NCBI GenBank assembly: GCA_027627225.1
Contig: CM051029.1
Location: 12,932,023 to 12,996,022, forward strand
Reading direction: 5' to 3'
Length of the DNA stretch: 64,000 nt
DNA from: Congeria kusceri
Taxonomy: Eukaryota > Mollusca > Bivalvia > Myida > Dreissenidae
The notes beneath the pieces are model-generated. The model had not been told where the DNA came from. It saw only the letters and a program-made list of their open reading frames with translations, and made no database searches. Positions 46,114 to 57,720 of the stretch are shown piece by piece. Each line of letters starts with the position of its first letter. Position 1 is the first letter of the stretch. Both the position numbers and the translations under genes were made by a program.

Positions 46114-48662
46114 CCGTAATTACTCTAAGTTTTCAGACACTTAAAAATTATTAATTTAATTTTTTTTTTCTGAAAATTTATATACACAAAAATATTCCCA
46201 ATATGCAATGTCCAAAAATTTTGAGACCCTGACAATACAGTCTAACCTGTGTTAAGCAGCCAGTCAAGGGAAGTGGTCAAAGTGGCAGCTTAAGGTAGGT
46301 GGCTGCTTAAGGCAGGTGACCACTTTTTAGATGGTTGGTCAGCTGATAGTATCATCCTCATTCAAAGAAACACACGCCAAAAGCAAAAACACTGATAGTC
46401 TTTTAATGTCTAAAGTAATATACATATACATGTACATTTGTATATTATACTTGTATGTACATTTAGTTAATAAAATATATGAAATATCATGTTAAGCCTA
46501 GCAAACCTCAGTTTATGGACTGAAGTTGTATAAAAATCATTCTTAGCTTATTAAAACTAAGCTTAATTACAAGTCAAAGTAACATGTATGTTGAAAACAG
46601 ATGTCATTTTTATTGAAACAATTCACCATTAAATACCATATACTTCATCCTCGGTATTTAAACTTAACATTAGAATTTTTGATTATAAATATACATTTTA
46701 TTACACTTTTTTCAACTTATTTAATAATGTTGTCAACGACTTTGATCGTTTTGTAAGGTCGCGAAAATACATGACAGTGTCAAAATTTCATATATTGCAA
46801 TCAAAATTATAACCCAAATAATAACTAGTCAAATTCTAGTGTTGATTTTGATTTCAATTGAGTGTGTTTGTGCCAAACCAAGCGGAAAACTGATGCTGGG
46901 ACAACTGAGATAATCTATCACAACATCATGTCACTCTCGTCTGCAACAATAAGCTAATTAGCAATCTGATAACAAACAATGCCTTGAGGGGACTTCATAT
47001 GCTCCAGTTATCAGATGTCTCGTGACCGCTTAACAGGGTGAAAAAGTGGATTTTATCATGAAAATGCTGGCCGCAGACAGCATGTGACCGTTTATTAAAA
47101 CGTGTAACATACTCTGACATATTTTATTTTGAAGATATTCCCGTAATTATCACAGTAAAACAAACCTTCTCAACACCCTAGTATTTGCTTTTTCACAGTG
47201 GGTCGCATTTATTATATCAAAGGCGGTTACCGCAATCAGATTCTTTACCCGCACAATAGACGCACAATCGGACCGGTTTAGAAGCAAAAAAATCTGATTG
47301 GTCATTTTCAGCTCACAAGTAGACATTTGATTGGTTACTTCTACACACACTTTGAGAAGGACCTGTAAACTGTGTGTGGCCAGATGCACAAACTCGTAAC
47401 ATGCGGACTATATGAGGACCATTACTAAATTGCAAATTTCAAACGAAGCCATCCTTTAGATGAGATTTATGAAGTAAACGTTTTGAGGACTCGAGTGTAA
47501 GTCCTCTCAACGAAAACAGTCCTCGGAGTGTTGGTGTGTGTTCAGTGTTAAGTCCTCGCAACGTCAAAGGCGGTTACCGCAATCAGATTCTTTACCCGCA
47601 CAATAGACGCTATGACGTCAGAGGTGCGAGACAAACAACGCAGATCGATTTGAATGTTTACTTTTTGCACCTCGGAATGACTGCCTCGTGACCGCTTAAC
47701 ACAGGTGAAAAGTGGCATTCGTTGTGAAATATACTGGCCGCTGGCCGCATACGGCAGGTGACCATTTAACTCAGGTGTAATAATGACTGATTTTCGTCGG
47801 GGGGAATCTAGACTGACCGCTTACGACAGGTGACCGCTTAACTCAGGTGACCGCTAAGTCAGATTAGACTGTATACCTATTGCATAAACATTTGAATATA
47901 TCCTGTGTATAACGCCACTTGCCGAATGGTATCGATATTAAGATATGTTTGCAATAAATTTAAAATAATTCCATATGTTTGATTTTGTTCTACCAAAATA
48001 TACTCCAATGCTGTTGATCACTGATTACAAAGATACGTTTGATATACTGTAGTAAAAACCTTTTATTAATGAACTAAAATGTGCAAATTATGTTTTAATT
48101 GTTAATTCTTGAATCGTTGTTTTTAACAACTCAAATAGGGCGCGATACAATTTGTCACACTTAAGGTTTTGAGCAGGGACAAATTGCAGTAGATAAGTGA
48201 ATTGGTAATAAGAAATAATTAACAAAATACTAATTTTCAAAAGCAACCTGAATTATCTTAATTGGCACTAATCAACATTATACACTGTTGTTCCTGCAAT
48301 TTTACAATACAAAAACTTTGAACTTATTGGTTTCTTACTAGGATCATTTCAACTGGATGATCATTTTAAGGAATCAGGTGAAACCATTGTCTATTACTGG
48401 TATACATGGTTATTTACTCAAATGTACCGTCCACTGACTTCTTGCATTCATCTGACAAGTTTTATGACCGTCATCCGGTTGTATAAACATGTGTGATGTG
48501 TCACCGCATTAACCAAAATAGGTAGAATTCTGATAAAATTCAACTGTCTGAAAATTTAGAGTCATTAATTGTAGGTGAAAATCTGGGCGTGCAAAAAATA
48601 ATTATGGCTAAAAAAAGAGTGTCAGAAAACTTAGGGTTTTTGAAACCTTAGAGTAATTACGG
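46114..48662. mobile_element. Outer TIR transposon (CCGTAATTACTCTAAG ends), interrupted by another element
   Basis: Left end CCGTAATTACTCTAAG and right end CTTAGAGTAATTACGG are perfect 16-bp inverted repeats, each flanked by TA (46,112-46,113 and 48,663-48,664). The TA target suggests a Tc1/mariner/pogo-type non-autonomous element. Without the insertion at 46,238-47,871 it would be about 0.9 kb. A weaker second inverted word (TTTTC(A/T)GACACT) lies just inside both ends. No transposase frame is present. Confidence 0.8.
46238..47871. mobile_element. Inner TIR transposon (CAGTCTAA ends), about 1.63 kb
   Basis: Left end CAGTCTAACCTG and right end CAGATTAGACTG, flanked by TA on both sides (46,236-46,237 and 47,872-47,873), nested in the CCGTAATTACTC element. 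CAGT termini with TA targets fit Tc1/mariner. Both ends carry variants of a GGTGACCGCTTAA word in inverted orientation. A direct repeat of about 45 bp (AAAGGCGGTTACCGCAATCA) at 47,218 and 47,567 brackets a segment related to 34.37 kb, so a third insertion or duplication is likely inside. No transposase remains. Confidence 0.8.
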
Positions 48663-48769
48663 TACATATAAGGAAAACCCATAACAACGACTCACCCCCA
48701 AAAGGCGTGTCTACATCTGTCCCCAGGGCCATAACTGAACACTTTTTTTAAGTCTACCATGGAAATGAT

Positions 48770-49025
48770 TTAAACAATTGAGGACTAACATGTTTTACAA
48801 AAGTCAACACACAACAAACTCCTTAATACTGAGGTTTCCACTTTTTGAGAACTAAGGCAAATGTTTTATGAAAATCAACTCACAAACTCCTACATAATGA
48901 GGACTATACATTTTGATGACTAGCCCACATGTTTCTCAGAATTCATGTCACAACAAACTCCTATATATACTAAGGACTTCACTTTTCCATGGAAATCACA
49001 TATGTGTTTCATTATTAAACACACA
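48770..49025. repeat. Imperfect repeat, about 80-90 bp per unit (ACAACAAACTCCTACA..GAGGACT)
   Basis: Units share CACAACAAACTCCTACATAATGAGGACTA and (T/A)C(A/T)TTTTGA(T/G)(A/G)AC. The same array family continues into the start of the duplicated segment and recurs near its end (51,470-51,790 and 54,460-54,780). Confidence 0.7.
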
Positions 49026-49409
49026 ACAACCCCTACAACATGAGGACTAGAAATATAACAAATGTTTACATATTACGACTCACAACAAACTCCTACATAA
49101 TGAGGACTACACCTTTTGAGAATCCCTTCAATACTTCCAGTTATACTCCACGCAAGAAGCAGGCAAGACTGATGGATGGATGGAAGGACGGACTGACGAT
49201 GCGGTTACTATATGCCTCCCTTTGGGGTCATAAGAAATAAATCAAGCAAATTGATACTAGAATATGGAGCTGAATTGTTCCAAGGACACTAAATAACAAC
49301 AACTACAAAAGACATTATTTAACTGCATAGAGCTGAAATAAAAATGATGCAAAATACTAAACAATCATTATAAAATTTATGTAACACTAGAAAAAAAGCA
49401 TTTTCTCAC

Positions 49410-49604
49410 CAAATCGATTCTTGACTAGCACTGGGCAGTCTGTCTCTAAGGGCTCTCCAATCCCGTACATGTTCTCAGCCATGACCCTGAACTTGAACGT
49501 GACTCCTGTCTTCAGGCCAGTGACTATACTGGACTGGCACATCAGTATGCCAGGCACCTTCTCCCAGAAGTCTGAGCCCTCCTCGCACTTTTCCACTGTG
49601 TAAC
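49410..49604 (-). CDS. Ig-FN3 unit, copy 1, exon D (second half of FN3)
   Basis: CTACATGTAG-type acceptor and GTGAGA donor give a 195-nt, phase 1 to phase 1 exon. It reads YTVEKCEEGSDFWEKVPGIL, VTGLKTGVTFKFRVMAENMY, GIGEPLETDCPVLVKNRF. The W.kV, V.gL..G..y.FRV.AEN..G.gEPLE and final VKN.F match A-band-type FN3 domains of twitchin and titin. Confidence 0.9.
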
Positions 49605-49897
49605 CTACATCAAGAATACATTCCATTATTGTCCAGCCATAATCTGTTTACATGGCAACATCCAGAACTGGAATATTGTTCTAAATTGAAGGAAATAGCA
49701 AAAGGCTCTACTTAAAAGAGATATTTTTGTGTCAAACACTAACACAAATATATTTTCTGTCATTAAATAAGTTCAGTTTAATTGAAAATGATTTCTACAC
49801 AAAATATGCCCAAGAAAAACAATTGCATTTTCAATAGTTTTATTTATGGTAAACGAGCCTCAATGAGAGAATTTTATTTATAATTAATAGGACTTAC

Positions 49898-50005
49898 CGA
49901 TAATTGGTGAGTTTCCGTCGTCCTGAGGTGGTTTCCATGCCAATTGGCAGGAGTCCGCAAACACATCACTGACCTCCAGAGGACCTTCGGGGGGTCCAGG
50001 CTTGT
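49898..50005 (-). CDS. Ig-FN3 unit, copy 1, exon C (first half of FN3)
   Basis: A 108-nt exon between TTTTGCAG and GTAAGT, phase 1 to 1, reads KPGPPEGPLEVSDVFADSCQ, LAWKPPQDDGNSPII. The DKPGPPEGPLEVSDV opening and C.L.WkPP.DDG.SPI are hallmarks of twitchin-type FN3 domains. Confidence 0.9.
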
Positions 50006-50265
50006 CTGCAAAACAATTAGACTATTTGTAAATTTTATGAAGAGACTATTTGTTACAACACAGACCACTGGCACAGCATTTATGGTTACAAACATAATAT
50101 ATTATGCATATAAATAATAGATGTTTGAAAGAGAAGTTATTTGGAGTTTGTTCATTTTTTTAATTGACTCAGATATTTGTTGTTGCATTTGACAATTGTC
50201 ACTGTAGAAACATGAACTGGTAAATATGTATTTTTGCTATTGACAAATTGCAGAATTTAACATAC

Positions 50266-50401
50266 CAATAACGATGACCGGAATATCTGCAGAATCTCTG
50301 CCATGTTCGTTTTCAACAGTTACAAGGTAGTTTCCAGTGTCGCCATGATCTGCTTTCGGGACCTCTAGCGTTGTATTATCATGAGTGTTGGAGGTGCGAG
50401 C
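50266..50401 (-). CDS. Ig-FN3 unit, copy 1, exon B (second half of Ig)
   Basis: A 136-nt exon between ATATTGTAG and GTATGT, phase 0 to 1, reads ARTSNTHDNTTLEVPKADHG, DTGNYLVTVENEHGRDSADI, PVIVI. DTGNY is the D.G.Y motif of I-set Ig domains, and L.V.....D sits at the usual strand E position. Confidence 0.9.
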
Positions 50402-50776
50402 CTACAATATATGTCAACCAAAATAGACTTGACTAATAATAACATATGCTGCAGCTGATGGAAGTTAAGGTGGGTTTGCAAATTGTTAATATTTGATGGT
50501 TAGTTTAAAACTAGAGCTTTGACACAAAATACAACTGATATGGTCTGAACAACAATCTTCGTTCATCCTTTATGCTGGTATTTACAATGCCCAAATGTAA
50601 ATAAAAGGAGAAAAGTTCAGTGGACTACGTATTATTTATAATCCCTTTAGGTAAGTACATGTACAATGAGTTTTCTTTCACTCTGAAATGGTTGAACAAA
50701 TTGAATATGTTACTGGTTTAATATAATTCAAAACACTTAACTGGTCCCAAAGATTTAAATACTAATACATAATTAC

Positions 50777-50928
50777 CCTTGGGATGGGTTTTCCTCCTTT
50801 GGTCCAGATGACAGTGGGAGTTGGGGAACCGGTAATGCCCAGTTTCAGCTTGAGTGGCTCTCCAGCACGTACACGCACTTCGGACGCTCCAAAAAGAGTT
50901 GTGGTGGTCAGGTGAACCTTCGGGGGCT
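50777..50928 (-). CDS. Ig-FN3 unit, copy 1, exon A (first half of Ig)
   Basis: A 152-nt exon between TGTTTTTACAG and GTAATT, phase 1 to 0, reads EPPKVHLTTTTLFGASEVRV, RAGEPLKLKLGITGSPTPTV, IWTKGGKPIPR. vraGe.l.l...i.GsPtPtv.WtK.gkpI is the I-set start typical of twitchin/titin; the strand B Cys is absent, as in many muscle Ig domains. Together exons A-D encode about 197 residues, one Ig and one FN3. Confidence 0.9.
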
Positions 50929-52401
50929 CTGTAAAAACAGCAAGAAGCACATTTAAAAGGTAGCTGTTTTCAGAGTTTGCTCTTTGTCAAGTTTTTGTTT
51001 CTCTAACTTGTATAGTTGTAGGTGCAAATCAAAATATTATTCTACACAAATATAATATATTAAAACAAGCAAACTTCTCTGTATCTGGGTGTTTGTCCAA
51101 AATTTTCATGTTAAATGAGACAATTTATGTTTAATTCGAACTTTGCTACTGGGAATTATCAATATTTTAAATCCATTAATCATGTCCCAATTTTTGTTTT
51201 AAAGTGTATTTACAAATGAGTTTGAAAAGCTTATCTGCAGGCTCAAAGTATTTTTTTTCTTTTTTTAATGTATTCATTTACAAAAGGTTATCATCACCTT
51301 GGCTTGATTTCACATATTTATTGCTTTCGACCAACTCCTACAATGAGGATTTTATTTCCAATGACAAATAAAATGTTTTACATATTATTCAAGTCACGAA
51401 AACTCCGACAATTAAACAAATTAAAGAACTTCACCTTCAGGATATTTTTTACATAATTTTCGTCAAAAAAACCTATACTATAGGAGGACTTTTGTTTTAC
51501 AATTGTTTTACATACTACAACCCACAAAACATTCCTACACTGTGAGGACTTTCCCTTTTGATGACTGACACATTTGTTTTACATAATTCAACACGCAACA
51601 AACTCCAACAATATGAGGACTTTCCCTTTTGATGACTTACACATTTGTTTAACATAATTCAATGCACAACACACTCATATTAGGCCATTAAGCTAACACA
51701 ACTGTTTTCCAGATTTTAATTAATAACAAAATCCTACAAGATGAGAACTTTTTTAAGGACTAACACACGTTTTACATAATTCAACCATTAAGACATTTAT
51801 TTGGAATGAAAACATTTAGTGTCTCCCGCAATCGAATTATATTCTTTCCATGTATGAAGAAGTTCTATTTCAGATACAACTTCAACATTGAACTTCATGT
51901 CTGACCTTGACCTTGAACATTTGATGCTGGTTCTTTCCCGAGACACATCATATGATGTTGGTTACTAACTGCCAAGTTATTTCAAAATTGTCAAAGGGAC
52001 TTGAAGTTATGGCTGGAACAACCCCTACAACATGAGGACTAGAAATATAACAAAAGTTTACATATTTCGATTCACAACAAACTCCTACATAATGAGGACT
52101 ACACCTTTTGAGAATCCCTTCAATACTTCCAGTTATACTCCATGCAAGAAGCGGGCAAGACTGATGGATGGATGGAAGGACGGACTGACGATGCGGTTAC
52201 TATATGCCTCCCTTTGGGGTCATAAGAAATAAATCAAGCAAACTGATACTAGAATATGGAGCTGAATTGTTCCAAGGACACGAAATAACAACAACTACAA
52301 AAGACATTATTTAACTGGATAGAGCTGAAATAAAAATGATGCAAAATACTAAACAATCATTATAAAATTTATGTAACACTAGAAAAAAAGCATTTTCTCA
52401 C

Positions 52402-52587
52402 CAAATCGATTCTTGACTAGCACTGTCTCTAAGGGCTCTCCAATCCCGTACATGTTCTCAGCCATGACCCTGAACTTGAACGTGACTCCTGTCTTCAGGC
52501 CAGTGACTATACTGGACTGGCACATCAGTATGCCAGGCACCTTCTCCCAGAAGTCTGAGCCCTCCTCGCACTTTTCCACTGTGTAAC
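52402..52587 (-). CDS. Ig-FN3 unit, copy 2, exon D (9 bp shorter)
   Basis: Same exon as 49,410-49,604 but 186 nt. It lacks Asp-Cys-Pro after GEPLET, so the last FN3 strand reads GEPLETVLVKNRF. The frame is kept. Its phase-1 end would join exon A of copy 1 to give NRFEPPKVHL, a normal FN3-to-Ig junction. Confidence 0.9.
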
Positions 52588-52880
52588 CTACATCAAGAAT
52601 ACATTCCATTATTGTCCAGCCATAATCTGTTTACATGGCAACATCCAGAACTGGAATATTGTTCTAAATTGAAGGAAATAGCAAAAGGCTCTACTTAAAA
52701 GAGATATTTTTGTGTCAAACACTAACACAAATATATTTTCTGTCATTAAATAAGTTCAGTTTAATTGAAAATGATTTCTACACAAAATATGCCCAAGAAA
52801 AACAATTGCATTTTCAATAGTTTTATTTATGGTAAACGAGCCTCAATGAGAGAATTTTATTTATAATTAATAGGACTTAC

Positions 52881-52988
52881 CGATAATTGGTGAGTTTCCG
52901 TCGTCCTGAGGTGGTTTCCATGCCAATTGGCAGGAGTCCGCAAACACATCACTGACCTCCAGAGGACCTTCGGGGGGTCCAGGCTTGT
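52881..52988 (-). CDS. Ig-FN3 unit, copy 2, exon C
   Basis: Same protein segment as 49,898-50,005; I see no difference in the coding sequence. Confidence 0.9.
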
Positions 52989-53248
52989 CTGCAAAACAAT
53001 TAGACTATTTGTAAATTTTATGAAGAGACTATTTGTTACAACACAGACCACTGGCACAGCAATTATGGTTACAAACATAATATATTATGCATATAAATAA
53101 TAGATGTTTGAAAGAGAAGTTATTTGGAGTTTGTTCATTTTTTTAATTGACTCAGATATTTGTTGTTGCATTTGACAATTGTCACTGTAGAAACATGAAC
53201 TGGTAAATATGTATTTTTGCTATTGACAAATTGCAGAATTTAACATAC

Positions 53249-53384
53249 CAATAACGATGACCGGAATATCTGCAGAATCTCTGCCATGTTCGTTTTCAAC
53301 AGTTACAAGGTAGTTTCCAGTGTCGCCATGATCTGCTTTCGGGACCTCTAGCGTTGTATTATCATGAGTGTTGGAGGTGCGAGC
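53249..53384 (-). CDS. Ig-FN3 unit, copy 2, exon B
   Basis: Same protein segment as 50,266-50,401, with the same splice sites. Confidence 0.9.
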
Positions 53385-53759
53385 CTACAATATATGTCAA
53401 CCAAAATAGACTTGACTAATAATAACATATGCTGCAGCTGATGGAAGTTAAGGTGGGTTTGCAAATTGTTAATATTTGATGGTTAGTTTAAAACTAGAGC
53501 TTTGACACAAAATACAACTGATATGGTCTGAACAACAATCTTCGTTCATCCTTTATGCTGGTATTTACAATGCCCAAATGTAAATAAAAGGAGAAAAGTT
53601 CAGTGGACTACGTATTATTTATAATCCCTTTAGGTAAGTACATGTACAATGAGTTTTCTTTCACTCTGAAATGGTTGAACAAATTGAATATGTTACTGGT
53701 TTAATATAATTCAAAACACTTAACTGGTCCCAAAGATTTAAATACTAATACATAATTAC

Positions 53760-53911
53760 CCTTGGGATGGGTTTTCCTCCTTTGGTCCAGATGACAGTGG
53801 GAGTTGGGGAACCGGTAATGCCCAGTTTCAGCTTGAGTGGCTCTCCAGCACGTACACGCACTTCGGACGCTCCAAAAAGAGTTGTGGTGGTCAGGTGAAC
53901 CTTCGGGGGCT
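53760..53911 (-). CDS. Ig-FN3 unit, copy 2, exon A
   Basis: Same protein segment as 50,777-50,928. Its phase-1 acceptor needs an upstream phase-1 donor. SET exon 3 (58,113) ends in phase 0, so these two exons cannot be joined directly. Confidence 0.9.
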
Positions 53912-55094
53912 CTGTAAAAACAGCAAGAAGCACATTTAAAAGGTAGCTGTTTTCAGAGTTTGCTCTTTGTCAAGTTTTTGTTTCTCTAACTTGTATAGTT
54001 GTAGGTGCAAATCAAAATATTATTCTACACAAATATAATATATTAAAACAAGCAAACTTCTCTGTATCTGGGTGTTTGTCCAAAATTTTCATGTTAAATG
54101 AGACAATTTATGTTTAATTCGAACTTTGCTACTGGGAATTATCAATATTTTAAATCCATTAATCATGTCCCAATTTTTGTTTTAAAGTGTATTTACAAAT
54201 GAGTTTGAAAAGCTTATCTGCAGGCTCAAAGTATTTTTTTTCTTTTTTTAATGTATTCATTTACAAAAGGTTATCATCACCTTGGCTTGATTTCACATAT
54301 TTATTGCTTTCGACCAACTCCTACAATGAGGATTTTATTTCCAATGACAAATAAAATGTTTTACATATTATTCAAGTCACGAAAACTCCGACAATTAAAC
54401 AAATTAAAGAACTTCACCTTCAGGATATTTTTTACATAATTTTCGTCAAAAAAACCTATACTATAGGAGGACTTTTGTTTTACAATTGTTTTACATACTA
54501 CAACCCACAAAACATTCCTACACTGTGAGGACTTTCCCTTTTGATGACTGACACATTTGTTTTACATAATTCAACACGCAACAAACTCCAACAATATGAG
54601 GACTTTCCCTTTTGATGACTTACACATTTGTTTAACATAATTCAATGCACAACACACTCATATTAGGCCATTAAGCTAACACAACTGTTTTCCAGATTTT
54701 AATTAATAACAAAATCCTACAAGATGAGAACTTTTTTAAGGACTAACACACGTTTTACATAATTCAACCATTAAGACATTTATTTGGAATGAAAACATTT
54801 AGTGTCTCCCGCAATCGAATTATATTCTTTCCATGTATGAAGAAGTTCTATTTCAGATACAACTTCAACATTGAACTTCATGTCTGACCTTGACCTTGAA
54901 CATTTGATGCTGGTTCTTTCCCGAGACACATCATGATGTTGGTTACTAACTGCCAAGTTATTTCAGAATTGTCAAAGGGACTTGAAGTTATGGCTGGGAC
55001 ACAAAATATGTACAAAAGTTCACAATATAATTATAAAACATCTGAACTTGTTTGACATTGCAAAAATGTTTTAACTCAAAAACAAGAAACATGG

Positions 55095-55753
55095 CAGGCA
55101 TCGACAAATTGTTCCAGAGCCACTCGCCCTGCAGGGCGAGTAGGCCCGACAATCCACTTGCCCTGCAGTTTAATCTGCTCGCCCTGCATTGTTTTGATAT
55201 CGAAAAACATTATTTCTGATAATAAGCAACCAGGACCTTTTTATTGAAAGACATGCTTGATTGACAAATTATGTTGGTAAATTTTGGCTACTCTGTTGAT
55301 CATGAATTATTCACTTATAGTAATAATTAAACCAACTATGTAAAAAGTTACTGATACAAACATACCCAAATTAAATTCAATTCTTCACATAAAAGACCTA
55401 TCTAATGGTCTTTTTCACAGTATAAATACTATAATAATCGATTAGATTTAAAGCAGTGTCATCCACAAATCAAGCACATTCCGCGCAGCCGAATTCGACA
55501 ATTATTTTACTGTGCCCGTGACGTCATTGAAATTGTCAAAACGAAAGCGCAGTTTCTTTGTGTACAGTATTTTGTTCGTTCGGCAATTTGTTTACGCTTT
55601 CTATTGGTGTGGCAGGAGTTTTGCCATTGGATTAATATTTCCAAACCGGGAAAAAGCACTCGCCCAGCCGGTCGAGTATTTAAAAAACTTTACTCGCCCG
55701 ACCTTCAACTTCACTCGTAAATTCGAGCGGGCGAGTGGATTTTTCGATGCCTG
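55095..55753. mobile_element. Non-autonomous hAT element, 659 bp
   Basis: Left end CAGGCATCGA and right end TCGATGCCTG are inverted repeats (imperfect further in: CCACTCGCCC), with a perfect 8-bp target duplication AAACATGG at 55,087-55,094 and 55,754-55,761. CAG..CTG ends with 8-bp duplication define hAT. Internally CTCGCCC(T/G)(G/A)C and its complement recur on both arms. The open frames inside have no transposase motif. Confidence 0.9.
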
Positions 55754-55759
55754 AAACAT

Positions 55760-56250
55760 GGCAATGCCACAAAACCAGGTTTTCAACATTTAACTTATTA
55801 TTGTTCTTTACTTTAAATAATTGTGCAATCCCAAGCTAAGCTGCCTGTAAGCTACCTACACACAAAATTCCAGCACAATACCTCAATCCAAACTCAAGTT
55901 ATTGAGTGGAAAGTTTTTCTATTTAAGTAACAGTGACCTTGACCCATCTGGCCCAAAATGCTAGGTCCCAAGCTAGGTCTGCATGTAAGCTTCCAATGCA
56001 CTAAATTTCAGCACAATGAGAAAAAGCCCTGATACCCCACCAATCTTATAACAAGCATGTTCAACATCGTTCAAAACCTGGTAAAAAAGAACTGTTTTAT
56101 ATGTATATAATGATATTTATATATACTTTTTAAAACTTTAGAGCGAAAACCAATTTTTGTGCTTTGCAAAACTGCCAAATTTGAATGGCAAAGCCAATAT
56201 ATCTAGTGCCCATCAAGGCAGCAACATAACACACTAAAACATAACTATGA
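55760..56250. repeat. TGACCTTGACC repeat unit and unclassified DNA
   Basis: 55,890-56,010 carries TTATTGAGTGGAAAGTTTTTCTATTTAAGTAACAGTGACCTTGACCC, one unit of the family arrayed at 28.9 and 35.85 kb. No gene is seen. Confidence 0.6.
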
Positions 56251-56253
56251 TTT

Positions 56254-56741
56254 AGGGATGTCAACAAATATCTGGATATCCAAATATATAGAAAATACGT
56301 TAGCATCCAGATAACAAAAATGTATTTTAATATTTATTTTTTTTAATCTTGATTGCGCATAAAAATGACCCTGCTGCATGTATATTGATTACTCCAAAAC
56401 AGCCAATAGCTTTGATCCCACACTAGTGGGCAATATGGGGTTTTGCACATTTAACTTTAAATTTAAACCCTTTATATACTTACAAAATAGAATCGGATTT
56501 TCCCAATTTTGAATACTTTCATGTCGTTAATTTCCCAATTGAACTTTTCCGCAAAAAGTTCCTGTCACAAACTATTAAAATAAAAATTGAAATGATCACA
56601 ATTGTTAAAAAATCCTTTGTAATCTGTTAAACTCATGTCTTATGTAACCAGTTGCATCAATTATTAAAAGTATTAATTGTTTTCTGATTTTTCTGGATAT
56701 TACATACATATATGTCAAGTTTGGTGTCCGTTGACATCCCT
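56254..56741. mobile_element. Candidate hAT-like MITE (AGGGATGTCAAC ends), 488 bp
   Basis: Left AGGGATGTCAACAAATATC and right GTGTCCGTTGACATCCCT share a 12-bp inverted terminus. The interior is AT-rich and non-coding. The target duplication is unclear: ACTAAAA(A)CATAA occurs on both sides but is not flush with the left end. Confidence 0.55.
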
Positions 56742-56939
56742 ACTAAAAACATAATCACATTCAGAAACTAACAAATTTCTTCAAACCAAAAAATGTCAAC
56801 AAATCGTACCTTTCTTTATCTGAAAATGTAATAACCAACACGTATAAACTAACACCATTTAAATTAAATAGCACCATAAAATACTTAATAATAGATGAGG
56901 TCCGTTTTCAGCCCATTTAAACCGTGTTAATGAACAAAA

Positions 56940-57720
56940 GAAGAGGGTCAAAAGAGCGCTCACCTGAGACCTGGAGAAACTAAACTGGTAGTGTTCACAA
57001 GCTTTCACTATAGCCATAGAAGGAAACTGCCTCACCCTGGCAGCTATGTTTTTCAACGTCCCAGAATCATTTTGGAACTCGAACAAGATATGATAAGATG
57101 AAATATTCTAAGAAAGTTTCATGATGATTGGGCAAAACATGTAACACTAGGGTGTTAACAAGCTTTTTCTTCAATTTGACCTAGTGCCCTAGTTTTCGAC
57201 CCCACGTGACTCAGTTTTGAAAATGGCGAGACAAATGTTCTGACCAAGTTTCATGAAGATTGGTCAATACATGTGGCCTCTAGAGTGATCATAACTATAA
57301 TCATAAGGTTAATGTTGACAACGGACAACGAACAAAAGGGGATCACAAATGCTTACCATGATCATGTTCTGCTCAGGTGGGTTATCGTAAATTAAGGTGT
57401 ATTATTCAGTAAAATCGTACGCATATGCTTACTTTTTTTCTGAAGAAGTTTAAACCATAATGTACAGGTGCATAATTAAGTTTCATGAAGATTGGTCAAT
57501 ACATGTAGCCTCTAGAGTGATCATAACTATAATCATAAGGTTAATGTTGACAACGGACAACGAACAAAAGGGGATCACAAATGCTCACCATGATCATGTT
57601 CTGCTCAGGTGGGTTATCGTAAATTAAGGTGTATTATTCAGTAAAATAGTACGCATATGCTTGCTTTTCTTCCGAAGAAGTTAAACCATAATGTACAGGT
57701 GCATAATTATTGGTCATTTT
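56940..57720. repeat. Dispersed repeat ending in a 231-bp tandem duplication
   Basis: 57,247-57,477 and 57,478-57,709 are near-identical direct copies (AAGTTTCATGAAGATTGGTCAATACATGT through AATGTACAGGTGCATAATTA). Both contain GACAACGGACAACGAACAAAAGGGGATCACAAATGCT and CAGGTGGG, the reverse complement of the AGCTCACC..GTCCGTCGT type seen at 21.0 kb. The minus-strand frame at 57,086-56,859 ends in the same repeat and is not taken as a gene. Confidence 0.8.

Larger units (their letters stand above)
49026..52017. repeat. Segmental tandem duplication, copy 1 (about 2.99 kb)
   Basis: Nearly identical to 52,018-54,997 across exons and introns. It starts at AACAACCCCTACAACATGAGG, a word found again at the start of copy 2, and ends GAAGTTATGGCTGG, found again at the end of copy 2. 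Differences are few: scattered substitutions, a 9-bp indel in exon D and a 2-bp indel near 51,950. Confidence 0.97.
52018..54997. repeat. Segmental tandem duplication, copy 2 (about 2.98 kb)
   Basis: Direct repeat of 49,026-52,017, offset 2992 bp at the left and 2983 bp after the 9-bp indel. Upstream of copy 1 in the minus-strand reading direction. Intron identity is as high as exon identity, so the duplication is recent or an assembly artefact. Confidence 0.97.

Noticed and set aside
56859..57086. Minus-strand frame with exon-like splice signals
   Set aside because: It ends in a dispersed repeat and has no recognisable domain, so it was not taken as the missing linker exon.
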